Shown: positions 1 through 11,302 of the stretch, piece after piece
Position numbering within the stretch: position 1 is the first letter of the stretch
How the letters are laid out: the number at the start of each line of letters is the position of its first letter
The notes under the pieces: model-generated
Seen by the model: the letters and a program-made list of their open reading frames with translations, nothing else
The model's database searches: none
What the model was told of the DNA's origin: nothing
Position numbers and translations under genes: made by a program
Origin: Odiellus spinosus
Taxonomy: Eukaryota > Arthropoda > Arachnida > Opiliones > Phalangiidae
DNA: 64,000 nt
Direction of reading: 5' to 3'
NCBI GenBank assembly: GCA_963920705.1
Contig: OY987233.1
Span: 1,973,501 to 2,037,500 of the forward strand

Positions 1-99
1 ATATATTGTTATAAGTTTCGGCAGCCCATATAATATGAACTAAAGGTTAATAATAACCCAAAAAGGTAGATTGAAGTAGAGCGGTAACGAATTTTCACA

Positions 100-816
100 A
101 TGGATGTCTGTTTGATTTGCGATGCGCCTTTAGAGGATAGCATCGTTTCCAACTTGAAGACAAAAGGAATCGCTGGAATAATTCGAGCCAGTAAGGAACG
201 TTTAGACAAGCATGAAAAGCTAAATAATCTCCAAAGTTTAACGGTTCATAAAGCTTGTCAATTAAAATATATTAATCAAAAAGGAATAGCGAGGTATTTA
301 AAAACAAGTGACTCTATAGCTTCCAGTAATAATTCCGGCTGCGTACCTACTGAAATCAGAGTAACCACGCCAACGTTTAAGTTTAAGAGCGACTGTATCT
401 TTTGTGGAGAAATATGTCATACTGTAAATTTCATGTACAACCGATTTGTTTCTAAACAACAGCTCAAGAGCGCTTTTGAACTAGCGACGCTGCCGCCAAC
501 TTCAGAAGCAGCTAAACATCATATAAGCCGAGTTTATTATCAAACGCAAGAATGGATCGGCAATAAATTAAATACGGTGCATTGGGGGTGGAAGAAAACT
601 GGTGAGATGTTAGAATCAATTCAGTGTGATATCCCTGCAGCCCCTCAATGAATTCTCAACTTGATATTTTGCGGGTGCAAAGAGAGAATTGCACAAAGGC
701 GTGTTCCTTTGAACTGCTTGGCTATGTGCGGTAATTGCAACGGAATTTCTTGTCAAAATGTATTTAAAGAAGATGTGTTAAATGAGATAGATTCATTCGA
801 AATAGATAGTGATTAA
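100..816 (+). pseudogene. Element-associated cysteine-rich protein, broken by an in-frame stop
   Basis: An ATG at 100 opens a 183-codon frame with an N-terminal CxxC (CLICD), a second CxxC further in (CIFCGE) and a YYQTQEWIGNKLN stretch. A TGA at 649-651 stops it, but the same frame stays open to a TAA at 814-816. The downstream part is clearly coding-like: it is cysteine-rich (FCGCK, then CLAMCGNCNGISC), like the tail I associate with this family. The protein type recurs in insect and cnidarian genomes next to transposons; I recall the family but cannot name a function. I infer a transposon-derived gene inactivated by one nonsense change. Stop-codon readthrough is possible but there is no positive evidence for it. 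Confidence 0.5.
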
Positions 817-824
817 AAATCTAG

Positions 825-1055
825 GAACATTCTAGTGATAGTACAACCACTATTACTATTAAAAATATAAAAAATACTCATAAAATTTTATTTCAAGATA
901 GATTTAGTTCCAAGGGGAGGGTTTCAAAATTATGGAAAAAATCTTTGTTAAAGGGGTTGTGGCCTGCAACCGATGAAACAAAATATTATATTATTTGCCA
1001 ATATTTAGAAGAGTTAAATGCAGACTGTCATGAGTGTTGCATCTTTACCCGGTAG
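825..1055 (+). other. Orphan open frame, possible exon
   Basis: A 76-codon frame without a start codon lies just after the preceding gene. Its translation (for example GRVSKLWKKSLLKGLWP followed by YYIICQYLEEL) has protein-like composition. It ends at a TAG that overlaps a good splice-donor match, GTAGGT, at 1051. It may be an exon of the same decayed element or of a lost neighbour. I do not recognise the domain. Confidence 0.25.
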
Positions 1056-2071
1056 GTGGCGCCAACAAAACCATTGGCAGAAGTACATCATTCGATAGGA
1101 AACCGGGCCCTCTATACATATGGTTCAATGACCTAATGCTCTATCTTGTGTCATTTCGCCTATATTTTCAAAAAACTAAAATTTGACAAAATGGCGGCCA
1201 TTTTTTGACATGTTCCGCTTCACAAATTTTGGCAAACTTTCTTGTGGTACCTAAGGGCATGTCCCTGAACACATTTCCGTTGAGAAACCTTTGTCCCAAA
1301 TTAGTTCCCAGAAAAATGCGAAATTTCTTGGACTACACGGTATAAGGCATTTAAAATAAAATCTTAGGATTCAAAAAAAATCTTGGGATTAAAAAAAATA
1401 ATTGGATTTAAAGATTTATTTATTTACGGACATCGGGATTGTTTCCTGATTGAGGAATTCTTTCCCACAAATATAGAAATTTTAAAGATTTATTTTCTAT
1501 GTGGAGAGTTCTCCCTTGATTAAGGGATTTATTTATGTATTAATTGCGAAGCAAAGCTACGCTGTTGTATAATTTGTATTTTATTTTTCTAAAGCGGTAT
1601 GCACTGACTCGCACTGACTACTCCCATGGAGCAAAAAAGCGGGATACCTAGGTTTCCGAGTAGGTTACTAAATTTAAATTTTGAAGCGTATCGCTAGCAA
1701 GATCTCCAGTTAAATTGCTCCATGGGTGTAACCAATTCATGCCAAAAATATTCACCCATTAGTGCTGTAACTACCACCTTTTTCAGATTTTAGTGGGGTT
1801 CTATAGATAAATAAAAAAATCTAGTTTAAGGTCAGTAAGAATAAGAAATAATTCTAACATGAAGATGTTTATTGAAAACTTCCAGGAAATCTCGGGAAAC
1901 TAAGAAAACATAATGTTTATATTTGATCCACACAGACAAATTATTTCTTGGGCCGAGCCTTGCCCTTACCTTTTAAAATCTTCAATATATCCACACAAAC
2001 TCTGGTCTCTAAATATATTTTAAAAACGCTATAAGTAAAGCTATTGTCTGGTAGAGTACAGATGTAGTTTT
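1056..2071. other. No gene seen
   Basis: AT-rich sequence without a convincing reading frame on either strand. A short stretch near 1551-1590 resembles one arm of the MITE at 21400-22328 (the GCAAAGC/TTGTATAAT end). Nothing else can be assigned. Confidence 0.5.
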
Positions 2072-4134
2072 CTAGTGCACAGTACCCGTGACTAAAAGTA
2101 TCACAGAGCTTAAGCTCCGCTTTATCCGATGTGTCATCATATTTTTTGGATCATACCAATTACACAAAACACCAACTTTCTTAGAATCTCTTAATTTGGC
2201 ATAAGTGCTTGAGTAGCTTCGACTCTTGGTTGTTTTACCAGTTAAATACGAAAATTGAAAGATCCTCCCAACAAGAAAACTATTGTTGTAAGTAAATGTG
2301 CAAAGATCTCCAATGTGAATAGTTTCGTATTTGGTAGACACCGCGCTGGTACTTGATTTGCAACGAGTGTTTGGAATAGATGCATTTGTAGAGCTTTGTT
2401 CTCTCACCCGAAGTAATCGATCAACCATAAAGCCGTTTTCTTTCTAATATAAACAGTTTTCTCCCTTATTAGAAACGCAGTAAAAGGTGACGAGGAACAA
2501 AGTTCCTCTCTTTGGTTTGAGGAAAAAGATTGTTCATGATCCATTTCGTAATGCGGAATTCTACTGGCACTAGAGTTTCTCTCTGAACTTTTCGCAAACT
2601 TAACTCCTGGGTTTTTGTTTACATTTAGATCGTTTTTTTGTAAATCTTCAGCCAAGCCATTAGTAGCGCCCATAGGTATCTCGTTCGTAGTCATTAATTG
2701 GTCAATAGATTCACTTTCGTCCTGTTCTTCGTAAGGCTGGAGCGTACTTGTTTACCGAAGTGTTGTATGCTTTGCCAAAAATGTTTGGATTAGTTCGTTG
2801 TCAGTTACTTGAGTCAACCCTAACATTCCTAGTAATGTAACAGATTCTATCGCTTACGATCTGGCGCTTTTAATAGCTTCTGATATCTCCGCGACCAACG
2901 TTTTTCGCAGCAAATATCAAGCGATATTCTATTAATATAGAATATCGCTTGATATTTGCTGCGAAAAACGTTGGTCATCTTTTTTTTTTTGTTTTGGATA
3001 TTTGAACACGTCTTCGAAAGCTAATTGAACTTGAACATCCAGACGATGTAAACGATTTAAGAACTCTAGCAGTGAAAAGTTTGTTATTGTAGAGAAGACG
3101 GTTGACATACTTCTCGCTGATCTGAATGTCTTTTCACAAGCTTTAGATCCCGTAAGGTGAGGATGTAGTGTCTTTCGCCCCCCATCATTGGTCAAACATT
3201 GAGTAATTAGGCTCTGTGCATTCAGTTCAATGCAAATATAACAATTGCTCGTAAGAAAGTTATCTGTAACGTTGTAAAATTCTGATTTATCTACCCAAAA
3301 TCTCCAAAACCTTAAGACAAATACGGCGAACCAAACATTCTTTATTCGGTCAATTAGCGACATCTCTTTACTCAAGAAGACGTCGTAACGGCTCTCATGA
3401 TTTTCAAATATAAAACAGTTCTTTGGCTGTTCGGTACCTTTACCAAAAGAAGCTGTTCTGTGTTTAAGGACATGATTCTTTCAGCTGCGGCAAAATTCTG
3501 TTTATCTTTTGGATTCAAATCAGATTTTTTAAGACCGTGCTCAGCTTTTGAACATGGAGATGTCAATATTTTGAGGTGAGAAGCAGAACAAACCTCGTTT
3601 CCCATAGGTATCACGACAGAAAGCTTAAGCAGTTTGCACCTCAGTTTTGTTGGAACGTGAACGTGATCTTGATAATAAAATGGAGGCTTCAATTTAATAC
3701 GTAGAAGCCAGTCCCAATCCTTTGGATGTTGGGTATTTAAATCAGAAGGGCTTGACGTACCCTCTACGCGATTTCCAAACATTTCGGACTCGTTTAGCAT
3801 AGCCTTCAGTAATCTTGTATCTCCATCGCTGGCAAAAGACGATACCAATATTCAGGCTTTTGAGCATTCAGATTTCAAGAACTTCCATCTATTAGATACA
3901 TCCATACTAGAAAATTTATTATCAGTTCCTACGACGCATAAGCAGATGGAGGGCGAATTAGGATGTAACGGTTGAGCAATATAAACGTAGGCAATTTTCG
4001 CCTTTGAATCTTTTGCAAAGTACTCTTGAACATGCGTGTACGAAGTAAAATTCATGGTTTCCGGATCAGGAAAGCCGTTATTTTTGACTGGTTTGACAAA
4101 TCCTACACAAGAATTTGTGCTGTGGTCATGGTTA
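2072..4134 (-). pseudogene. Decayed large transposon-type protein in at least five frame fragments
   Basis: Read from 4134 down to 2072, successive fragments in different frames form one protein. They are a segment with AYVYIAQPL and LCVVGTDNKF; one with FASDGDTRLLKAM and HVPTKLRCKLLKL; one with IDRIKNVWFAVFVLRFWRFW and CEKTFRSARSMSTVFSTITN; and a C-terminal segment with TVYIRKKTALWL and DRLLRVRE. The order matches a roughly 1,000-residue protein type I have seen repeatedly in hemipteran and cnidarian genomes and take to be transposon-encoded. At least two frameshifts and two stops break it, and a 40 bp inverted duplication (2893-2976) interrupts the reading. The N-terminus would lie beyond 4134 and is cut off by the fold-back element that starts at 4136. 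Family membership is from memory; the biochemical role is unknown. Confidence 0.5.
2893..2976. repeat. Perfect 40 bp inverted repeat with 4 nt spacer
   Basis: Arms 2893-2932 and 2937-2976 are exact reverse complements around TAAT. The right arm is the coding sequence of the decayed minus-strand gene; the left arm is its inverted copy. Confidence 0.95.
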
Positions 4135-4135
4135 A

Positions 4136-5345
4136 TTATATCAAAAATTTGTGAACAAAGACCCAGAAAGATATGTTATGATTTTGGATGGCTGAAGGGA
4201 CAGATATGTTAAATTTCGTTTAAAACGTAATGTTAAAATTTCGTTTAAAACGTAAAATTTAATTATAATCGCAATCTGACAGGATTTAGAGTCTAATTTC
4301 AAAATAACTGATTTTATTCACTCGCAAATATTTAAGAAAAAACATAACAGGCGATTTTCTCCCATTGACCCTTAACATTAAATTTGGCTTAATTATTTTT
4401 CAGGGAAAACGTGTATTGAATTGTTTTTCTTTATTATAATGTGAGTTCACTTTTTGTTTTCTTAAACCCCGAATTGTCACAACTCGTACTTCAACAGATC
4501 GTTAAAAATACTCGCCGGTTTATAAGAATGGGTATCTTATAGGGACTATTTGCATTTTTTAAAGCCCCTTTATACTCACCTTATTTTCTAGCTTAGCAGA
4601 TCGTAACAAATTGAGCAGTGAAATGAGGATTTTAAATGGGCAAATTTCAGAAAAGATAGGCCTTTTCTTTATTTCGTAGTTATTTTTCAACAAGGAAAAC
4701 CTTATAATTTTATTTTGTGATTACCTTGAAAGAGATCACTTGTTAGCGCTAAAACCTAAAAAAGGATTGGTTTTGGAAATTCGCAACCTAAATTTGGGAC
4801 TAAAATACGGCGTATTTTTATTCTGTATAAACTCCTTATTTCAGCACGCATAATGCAATATAAACGAACTGCCTCGACTAATGTCGAGGAGTTATAATAA
4901 ATTATTATTTATTTAAGTAGTTTTAACGGAATTTAAAGGTCGGTATTCGTCAATTACAAATTTAAGAATATTAATTATCGAAATCCCTGAAAAATAATTA
5001 AGCAAAATTTATCGCCTTTTTAAGCATAATCGCCTGTTACGTTTTTTTCTTAAATATTTGCGAGTCAATAAAAACATCTTTTATGAAATAAGACTAAATC
5101 CTGTCACATTGCGATTATAATTAAATTTTACATTTTAAAAGAAAATTTAACATTAAGTTTTAAAAGAAAATTTAACATTACGTTTTAAAAGTAAATTTAA
5201 CATTACGTTTTACAAGTAAATTTAACATTATGTTTTAAAAGTAAATTGAACATTACGTTTTAAAAGTAAATTTAACATATCTGTCCCTTAAGCCATCCGA
5301 AATCATAACATCTTTCTGGGTTCACAAAGACATTTTTGATATAAT
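4136..5345. mobile_element. 1.2 kb fold-back (MITE-like) element
   Basis: The first and last roughly 270 bases are diverged inverted copies. Both arms contain the TATCAAAAAT terminus, the GGGACAGATATGTTAAAT block, the ACGTTTTAAA-type minisatellite, the CTCGCAAATATTTAAGAAAA block and CTTAATTATTTTTCAGGG. There is no transposase in it. Partial extra copies of the right end follow at 5340-5440, suggesting local amplification. It separates the decayed minus-strand gene from anything upstream of that gene. Confidence 0.7.
5130..5278. repeat. 25 bp minisatellite, about six units
   Basis: Units of the type AAAAGTAAATTTAACATTAC plus GTTTT are repeated head to tail inside the right arm of the fold-back element. 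The left arm near 4205-4255 holds about two inverted units. Confidence 0.85.
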
Positions 5346-5445
5346 ATCTGTCGCTTCAGCCTTCCGAAATCATAACATGTTCTTCTGGATCATTGTTCGC
5401 AGGGAAATTTTTGATATAATATCTGTTCCTTCAGTCTTTCATTTT

Positions 5446-5726
5446 ATTGTAAACTTCAATATCAGCACACTAGCCCTTTAAACATCCCAATTTTCCATAT
5501 CGTGAGACTTTTTCTTTAAAAATCGTAAAATATTTAGTTGTATATTTTACAAAAACGTAGGTTTGCTTCTCACTTCTAAAAAAGTACATTTATACCCAAC
5601 GATGGTGGACCAAAGCCGTAAAGGTAAAGAAGTTAAAAATTCAAAACCGTGAAGGGTTAGAAATTAAAAATTAACGGTTAAAGAAATAAGAAAGTCAGAG
5701 TCTAACAAATTAGGAACTTATGCTTA
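5446..5726. other. Gene-free stretch with a diverged MITE arm
   Basis: Positions 5550-5712 are a diverged relative of the repeated arm of the MITE at 21400-22328 (ACAAAAACGTAGGTTTGCTTC, then CCGTGAAGGG, then AAAGTCAGAGTCTAA). No coding sequence is seen. Confidence 0.55.
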
Positions 5727-7552
5727 TTCGCCTCCGCCAAAGAGTGACGCGCCACCTAGCGGTATTTTAGGAAAGCTTTACAACGGGGTACGCATACTGC
5801 TCTTTCTCTAGTTCCGCGCTGAAAGTTGCGTTAAGCTTAGGGTTTTTATTTTTTTCTTGGTTTGGTTATTTATTTATTATTTATTAAACGCATGGCACCC
5901 AGTAAGAAGTATTGCTGTGTCCCACAGTGTAATTCTAGGAAAAAAAAATAACATTCCAGGATTAAGTATGCATAGCTTTCCTAAAGATATAAAATTGCGT
6001 TATCAATGGCAACGCGTCCTAAAGATAGGGAAAAATATCTCAAATTACATGGATGTGTGTAGTTTACATTTCAACAAGTCTGATTATTTTTTTCCTGGTA
6101 AGTGGTTGTTATTTTTAAACTTGAAGTTAAGTACTGGAGTTAAATCGGATTCGTTTATACAGATTTGCCAGCAGGAAAAAGGAAACAAGCGTGGAACTTG
6201 CCCTTCGAAGTGTTTGAATAATTTAACGCATGAAAAAAAGATATCCGAAGATATGAGAAGGAAATATAACGAAAGGAAGGAAAGGGCTGAAAACCGATGT
6301 AAACATTTTAAAAGTGACGGAGAACCTTTGAATCCTAGTGAATTAATTAAAGAAATTGAAAATACGACGGAATCCACTAATGTTGCTGAAGAAAATGAAA
6401 TTATGCCTTTACTTCGACTAGAAAGTAAAGAAGCTTCAGTGCAAGTCAATACCTATTTATTGCAAACCTTCAGTATTATGAATTCTGTTAAAACTGAAAA
6501 GGATTTAGGCCGTATGACTGGTATCTCCAATTACAAATTATTTCATGCCATAGTGGAATCTATGACCACGTTAATTAATTTCAAAGCTCAAATCCCAGTA
6601 GAAGGACTCGCTCTTCTCGTCTTGATGAAAATGAAGCTCAACTTGTCTTACTGCGTAATTGCTACTATGTTTAATATTTCCGAAACCAGTTGCCGCAGAT
6701 ATTTTAGACAAACTGTATTTATCGTCGCTGATGTGTTAAAATGTGCCATCGAGTGGCCCTCCAAGGAAGAAACTCTTAAAAGCATGCCACAATGTTTTAA
6801 AGGCTTTGAAAAAACTATGGTAGTGTTGGACTGTACTGAAATGCCAATAGAGAAACCAAAATGCCTTAAATGTAGAATACTATCTTACTCTTATTGCAAA
6901 GGTACTCACACCATTAAACTTTTGATCGGAGTGTCTCCCGCAGGGTTGATCATATTTTTGAGTACCACTTATGGAGGGAGAGCATCTGATAAATTTATTA
7001 CTATTGACAGTAAAGTTCTAGATAAGTTGACACCCTACATAGACGATGCATGGTAGACAAAGGTTTTAGAATCGAAAAAGAATGCTTAGATAAAGGGATT
7101 GAAATTTTTATTCTGCCGTTTCTAAAAAAAGACAAACAATTTACGGAATCAAAATCTTTGCAAAACTTAAAAATAGCAAAGGCAAGAGTGCACGTAGAAA
7201 GATTTAAGCTATTCAGTATTTTTAACAAAACAATGGATTGGGAAATGACATCTTTCATTAATCCCATGATTAATATAGCCGCTGGTATTGTTAACTTGTC
7301 TTCACCAATATTGAACGAAGTCAGATTTTAATTAAGAAAAAGAAAATGTAATTTGATTAATAGCCAAGTTTGTTTTTAAAAATGTGATTAATGTTCATGT
7401 TTGTTTTTATTATTATTTAAAGGGAGGATGACAAAATTATATATTTGATTTATGTCAATTTTGGTAGTAAGAAATTGAAATGTATTGTAGTTTTTCAAGC
7501 AATTTTGAAATGAAATCTGAGTCTTTGTCTACTACCGTGACTAATATGTCGT
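5727..7552 (+). mobile_element. ISL2EU-type DNA transposon copy 1, right end lost
   Basis: The left end TTCGCCTCCGCC follows a TA dinucleotide and matches the left end of copy 2 at 38586. The element carries a THAP-DDE transposase on the plus strand and, convergently, the last roughly 100 bases of a YqaJ-type nuclease gene. At about 7553 the nuclease sequence stops abruptly after ATATGTCGT and continues as BEL/Pao sequence; copy 2 continues as nuclease at this point (45550). The 2 bp TA target and the transposase-plus-YqaJ pair are hallmarks of ISL2EU elements. Confidence 0.75.
5892..7331 (+). pseudogene. THAP-DDE_4 transposase, ISL2EU copy 1, frameshifted
   Basis: The ATG at 5892 starts a THAP zinc finger (MAPSKKYCCVPQCNS, later VCSLHF). 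A run of nine A residues (5940-5948) shifts the frame. A 65 nt GT-AG intron (6098-6162) rejoins the frame with DLPAGKRK. The rest is a helical linker followed by a DDE_Tnp_4 RNase-H-like domain with VVLDCTE (first Asp), GRASDKF (second Asp) and, after another frameshift at 7046-7053, MVDKGF (third Asp) and HVERFKL (Glu). Both frameshifts also occur in copy 2, so they predate the split of the copies. The protein would bind element ends through THAP and cut and paste DNA, but this copy cannot make it intact. Confidence 0.8.
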
Positions 7553-8066
7553 CGGGCTGGTCGGCTAGCTGAAGCCCATTTTCCTTGGCGTACTGTTCAA
7601 ATTTTGAGCTGTCGACCTCGGTGCTTACGTTACAGAGGTAGGGAGCCTCGATGGCGATGATTTCCCTTCTTTGCTGGCTGTCCCATCTGCTTTCCAGGAC
7701 TAGTTTCACCAGCTTTCTTTTTTCTTGTCGGGGATTTTCATTTCCAAACTCCGCGATTTCGATCGTGATTTCGCCGACGATCGGGAGCTTCAATTTTCTA
7801 GCGAGCTCGGTTTTAATAAAGCTGGCTTGGGCCGCGTGATCCAACAGGCACTTGATTGGCGCTGCTTCCTCCAATCGATTTGGATTTCTTGCCACGATTT
7901 TCGCGGTTTGGAGGCGTACGGATTTGTACTTGGTTACGGGAGTGGCCATAGTGGTTACGGCATCGGATCTTTCTTCCCCTTTCGGAAGCCGACCCGTGGC
8001 GCGTTTGGTTCGATTTGTTTTGGTCGCAAACCAGTGGCGGCGGAACGGGTGGGGACAGGGGGACAT
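7455..8066 (-). pseudogene. Chimeric ORF: BEL/Pao protease joined to nuclease tail, unit 1
   Basis: The 203-codon frame starts in hAT terminal sequence, then runs through a BEL/Pao aspartic-protease region (KCLLDHAAQASFIK, then ARKLKLPIVGE). It ends in the C-terminal residues of the ISL2EU YqaJ protein (DILVTVVDKDSDFISKLLEK, identical to 45445-45966). The protease catalytic motif is D-H-A-A where the intact BEL copy nearby has D-P-G-A, so it is probably inactive. The open frame is an accident of an element junction, and I see no evidence of expression. Confidence 0.75.
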
Positions 8067-8436
8067 TGTCCCCCCTCAATTAAACCAGGTGGGGACAACC
8101 AATATACGTGTCCCTCCCCAAATTGTTCAGTCAATACTCTGATTAATCTCAGAATATAATTGAATTCAATGAATTATAAGAAAAATCAGTCTATAATCTC
8201 AACCTGTTTGGAGTTTTTAAGAAAATAATATAATATAATAACAAAAATTATAAAGAGACTCTTTAAATAAGGTATATGATTTATTTCTACGCGAGTCCGT
8301 CTGTAGAAGAGCGATAGTACAACCAAGAAGGATCAGACAAGGAGATGAAAAGTGGGAACGGCGCGGTTCCTACTGCGTCGGCCTAAACTCCCACTCTGGG
8401 AGAACGGGGACAGACGGGGGTAGAGTTTCTTCGTGG
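8032..8436. mobile_element. hAT element, left part only (units 1 and 2)
   Basis: Starts CAGTGGCGGCGGAAC directly after the target octamer TCGCAAAC (8024-8031) and contains a short GGGGGACATTGTCCCCCC hairpin. The copy is cut at the tandem-duplication junction. The same partial copy recurs at 9956-10360 in unit 2. Confidence 0.8.
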
Positions 8437-8437
8437 T

Positions 8438-9255
8438 ATGACTGGTATCTCCAATTACAAATTATTTCATGCCATAGTGGAATCTATGACCACGTTAATT
8501 AATTTCAAAGCTCAAATCCCAGTAGAAGGACTCGCTCTTCTCGTCTTGATGAAAATGAAGCTCAACTTGTCTTACTGCGTAATTGCTACTATGTTTAATA
8601 TTTCCGAAACCAGTTGCCGCAGATATTTTAGACAAACTGTATTTATCGTCGCTGATGTGTTAAAATGTGCCATCGAGTGGCCCTCCAAGGAAGAAACTCT
8701 TAAAAGCATGCCACAATGTTTTAAAGGCTTTGAAAAAACTATGGTAGTGTTGGACTGTACTGAAATGCCAATAGAGAAACCAAAATGCCTTAAATGTAGA
8801 ATACTATCTTACTCTTATTGCAAAGGTACTCACACCATTAAACTTTTGATCGGAGTGTCTCCCGCAGGGTTGATCATATTTTTGAGTACCACTTATGGAG
8901 GGAGAGCATCTGATAAATTTATTACTATTGACAGTAAAGTTCTAGATAAGTTGACACCCTACATAGACGATGCATGGTAGACAAAGGTTTTAGAATCGAA
9001 AAAAAATGCTTAGATAAAGGGATTGAAATTTTTATTCCGCCGTTTCTAAAAAAAGACAAACAATTTACGGAATCAAAATCTTTGCAAAACTTAAAAATAG
9101 CAAAGGCAAGAGTGCACGTAGAAAGATTTAAGCTATTCAGTATTTTTAACAAAACAATGGATTGGGAAATGACATCTTTCATTAATCCCATGATTAATAT
9201 AGCCGCTGGTATTGTTAACTTGTCTTCACCAATATTGAACGAAGTCAGATTTTAA
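8438..9255 (+). pseudogene. Truncated transposase, unit 2
   Basis: This is the tandem copy of the transposase from MTGISNYKLF onward, without the THAP domain. It has the same terminal frameshift as the parent (frame 1 ends at 8980, frame 2 runs 8974-9255). One G to A and one T to C distinguish it from unit 1. Any start at 8438 is the internal methionine. Confidence 0.85.
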
Positions 9256-9378
9256 TTAAGAAAAAGAAAATGTAATTTGATTAATAGCCAAGTTTGTTTT
9301 TAAAAATGTGATTAATGTTCATGTTTGTTTTTATTATTATTTAAAGGGAGGATGACAAAATTATATATTTGATTTATG

Positions 9379-9990
9379 TCAATTTTGGTAGTAAGAAATT
9401 GAAATGTATTGTAGTTTTTCAAGCAATTTTGAAATGAAATCTGAGTCTTTGTCTACTACCGTGACTAATATGTCGTCGGGCTGGTCGGCTAGCTGAAGCC
9501 CATTTTCCTTGGCGTACTGTTCAAATTTTGAGCTGTCGACCTCGGTGCTTACGTTACAGAGGTAGGGAGCCTCGATGGCGATGATTTCCCTTCTTTGCTG
9601 GCTGTCCCATCTGCTTTCCAGGACTAGTTTCACCAGCTTTCTTTTTTCTTGTCGGGGATTTTCATTTCCAAACTCCGCGATTTCGATCGTGATTTCGCCG
9701 ACGATCGGGAGCTTCAATTTTCTAGCGAGCTCGGTTTTAATAAAGCTGGCTTGGGCCGCGTGATCCAACAGGCACTTGATTGGCGCTGCTTCCTCCAATC
9801 GATTTGGATTTCTTGCCACGATTTTCGCGGTTTGGAGGCGTACGGATTTGTACTTGGTTACGGGAGTGGCCATAGTGGTTACGGCATCGGATCTTTCTTC
9901 CCCTTTCGGAAGCCGACCCGTGGCGCGTTTGGTTCGATTTGTTTTGGTCGCAAACCAGTGGCGGCGGAACGGGTGGGGACAGGGGGACAT
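9379..9990 (-). pseudogene. Chimeric BEL protease-nuclease tail ORF, unit 2
   Basis: Same 203-residue product as the chimera at 7455-8066, carried in tandem unit 2. Confidence 0.75.
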
Positions 9991-10361
9991 TGTCCCCCCT
10001 CAATTAAACCAGGTGGGGACAACCAATATACGTGTCCCTCCCCAAATTGTTCAGTCAATACTCTGATTAATCTCAGAATATAATTGAATTCAATGAATTA
10101 TAAGAAAAATCAGTCTATAATCTCAACCTGTTTGGAGTTTTTAAGAAAATAATATAATATAATAACAAAAATTATAAAGAGACTCTTTAAATAAGGTATA
10201 TGATTTATTTCTACGCGAGTCCGTCTGTAGAAGAGCGATAGTACAACCAAGAAGGATCAGACAAGGAGATGAAAAGTGGGAACGGCGCGGTTCCTACTGC
10301 GTCGGCCTAAACTCCCACTCTGGGAGAACGGGGACAGACGGGGGTAGAGTTTCTTCGTGGT

Positions 10362-11179
10362 ATGACTGGTATCTCCAATTACAAATTATTTCATGCCATA
10401 GTGGAATCTATGTCCACGTTAATTAATTTCAAAGCTCAAATCCCAGTAGAAGGACTCGCTCTTCTCGTCTTGATGAAAATGAAGCTCAACTTGTCTTACT
10501 GCGTAATTGCTACTATGTTTAATATTTCCGAAACCAGTTGCCGCAGATATTTTAGACAAACTGTATTTATCGTCGCTGATGTGTTAAAATGTGCCATCGA
10601 GTGGCCCTCCAAGGAAGAAACTCTTAAAAGCATGCCACAATGTTTTAAAGGCTTTGAAAAAACTATGGTAGTGTTGGACTGTACTGAAATGCCAATAGAG
10701 AAACCAAAATGCCTTAAATGTAGAATACTATCTTACTCTTATTGCAAAGGTACTCACACCATTAAACTTTTGATCGGAGTGTCTCCCGCAGGGTTGATCA
10801 TATTTTTGAGTACCACTTATGGAGGGAGAGCATCTGATAAATTTATTACTATTGACAGTAAAGTTCTAGATAAGTTGACACCCTACATAGACGATGCATG
10901 GTAGACAAAGGTTTTAGAATCGAAAAAGAATGCTTAGATAAAGGGATTGAAATTTTTATTCTGCCGTTTCTAAAAAAAGACAAACAATTTACGGAATCAA
11001 AATCTTTGCAAAACTTAAAAATAGCAAAGGCAAGAGTGCACGTAGAAAGATTTAAGCTATTCAGTATTTTTAACAAAACAATGGATTGGGAAATGACATC
11101 TTTCATTAATCCCATGATTAATATAGCCGCTGGTATTGTTAACTTGTCTTCACCAATATTGAACGAAGTCAGATTTTAA
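10362..11179 (+). pseudogene. Truncated transposase, unit 3
   Basis: Tandem copy lacking the THAP domain. A T for A makes one Thr to Ser change near the start (ESMST). The terminal frameshift is shared with the other units. Confidence 0.85.
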
Positions 11180-11302
11180 TTAAGAAAAAGAAAATGTAAT
11201 TTGATTAATAGCCAAGTTTGTTTTTAAAAATGTGATTAATGTTCATGTTTGTTTTTATTATTATTTAAAGGGAGGATGACAAAATTATATATTTGATTTA
11301 TG

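Noticed and set aside
7725-8159. Plus-strand frames of 144 and 96 codons, repeated in all tandem units.
   Set aside because: They are shadows of the BEL protease and hAT sequence on the other strand, with no protein-like pattern of their own.
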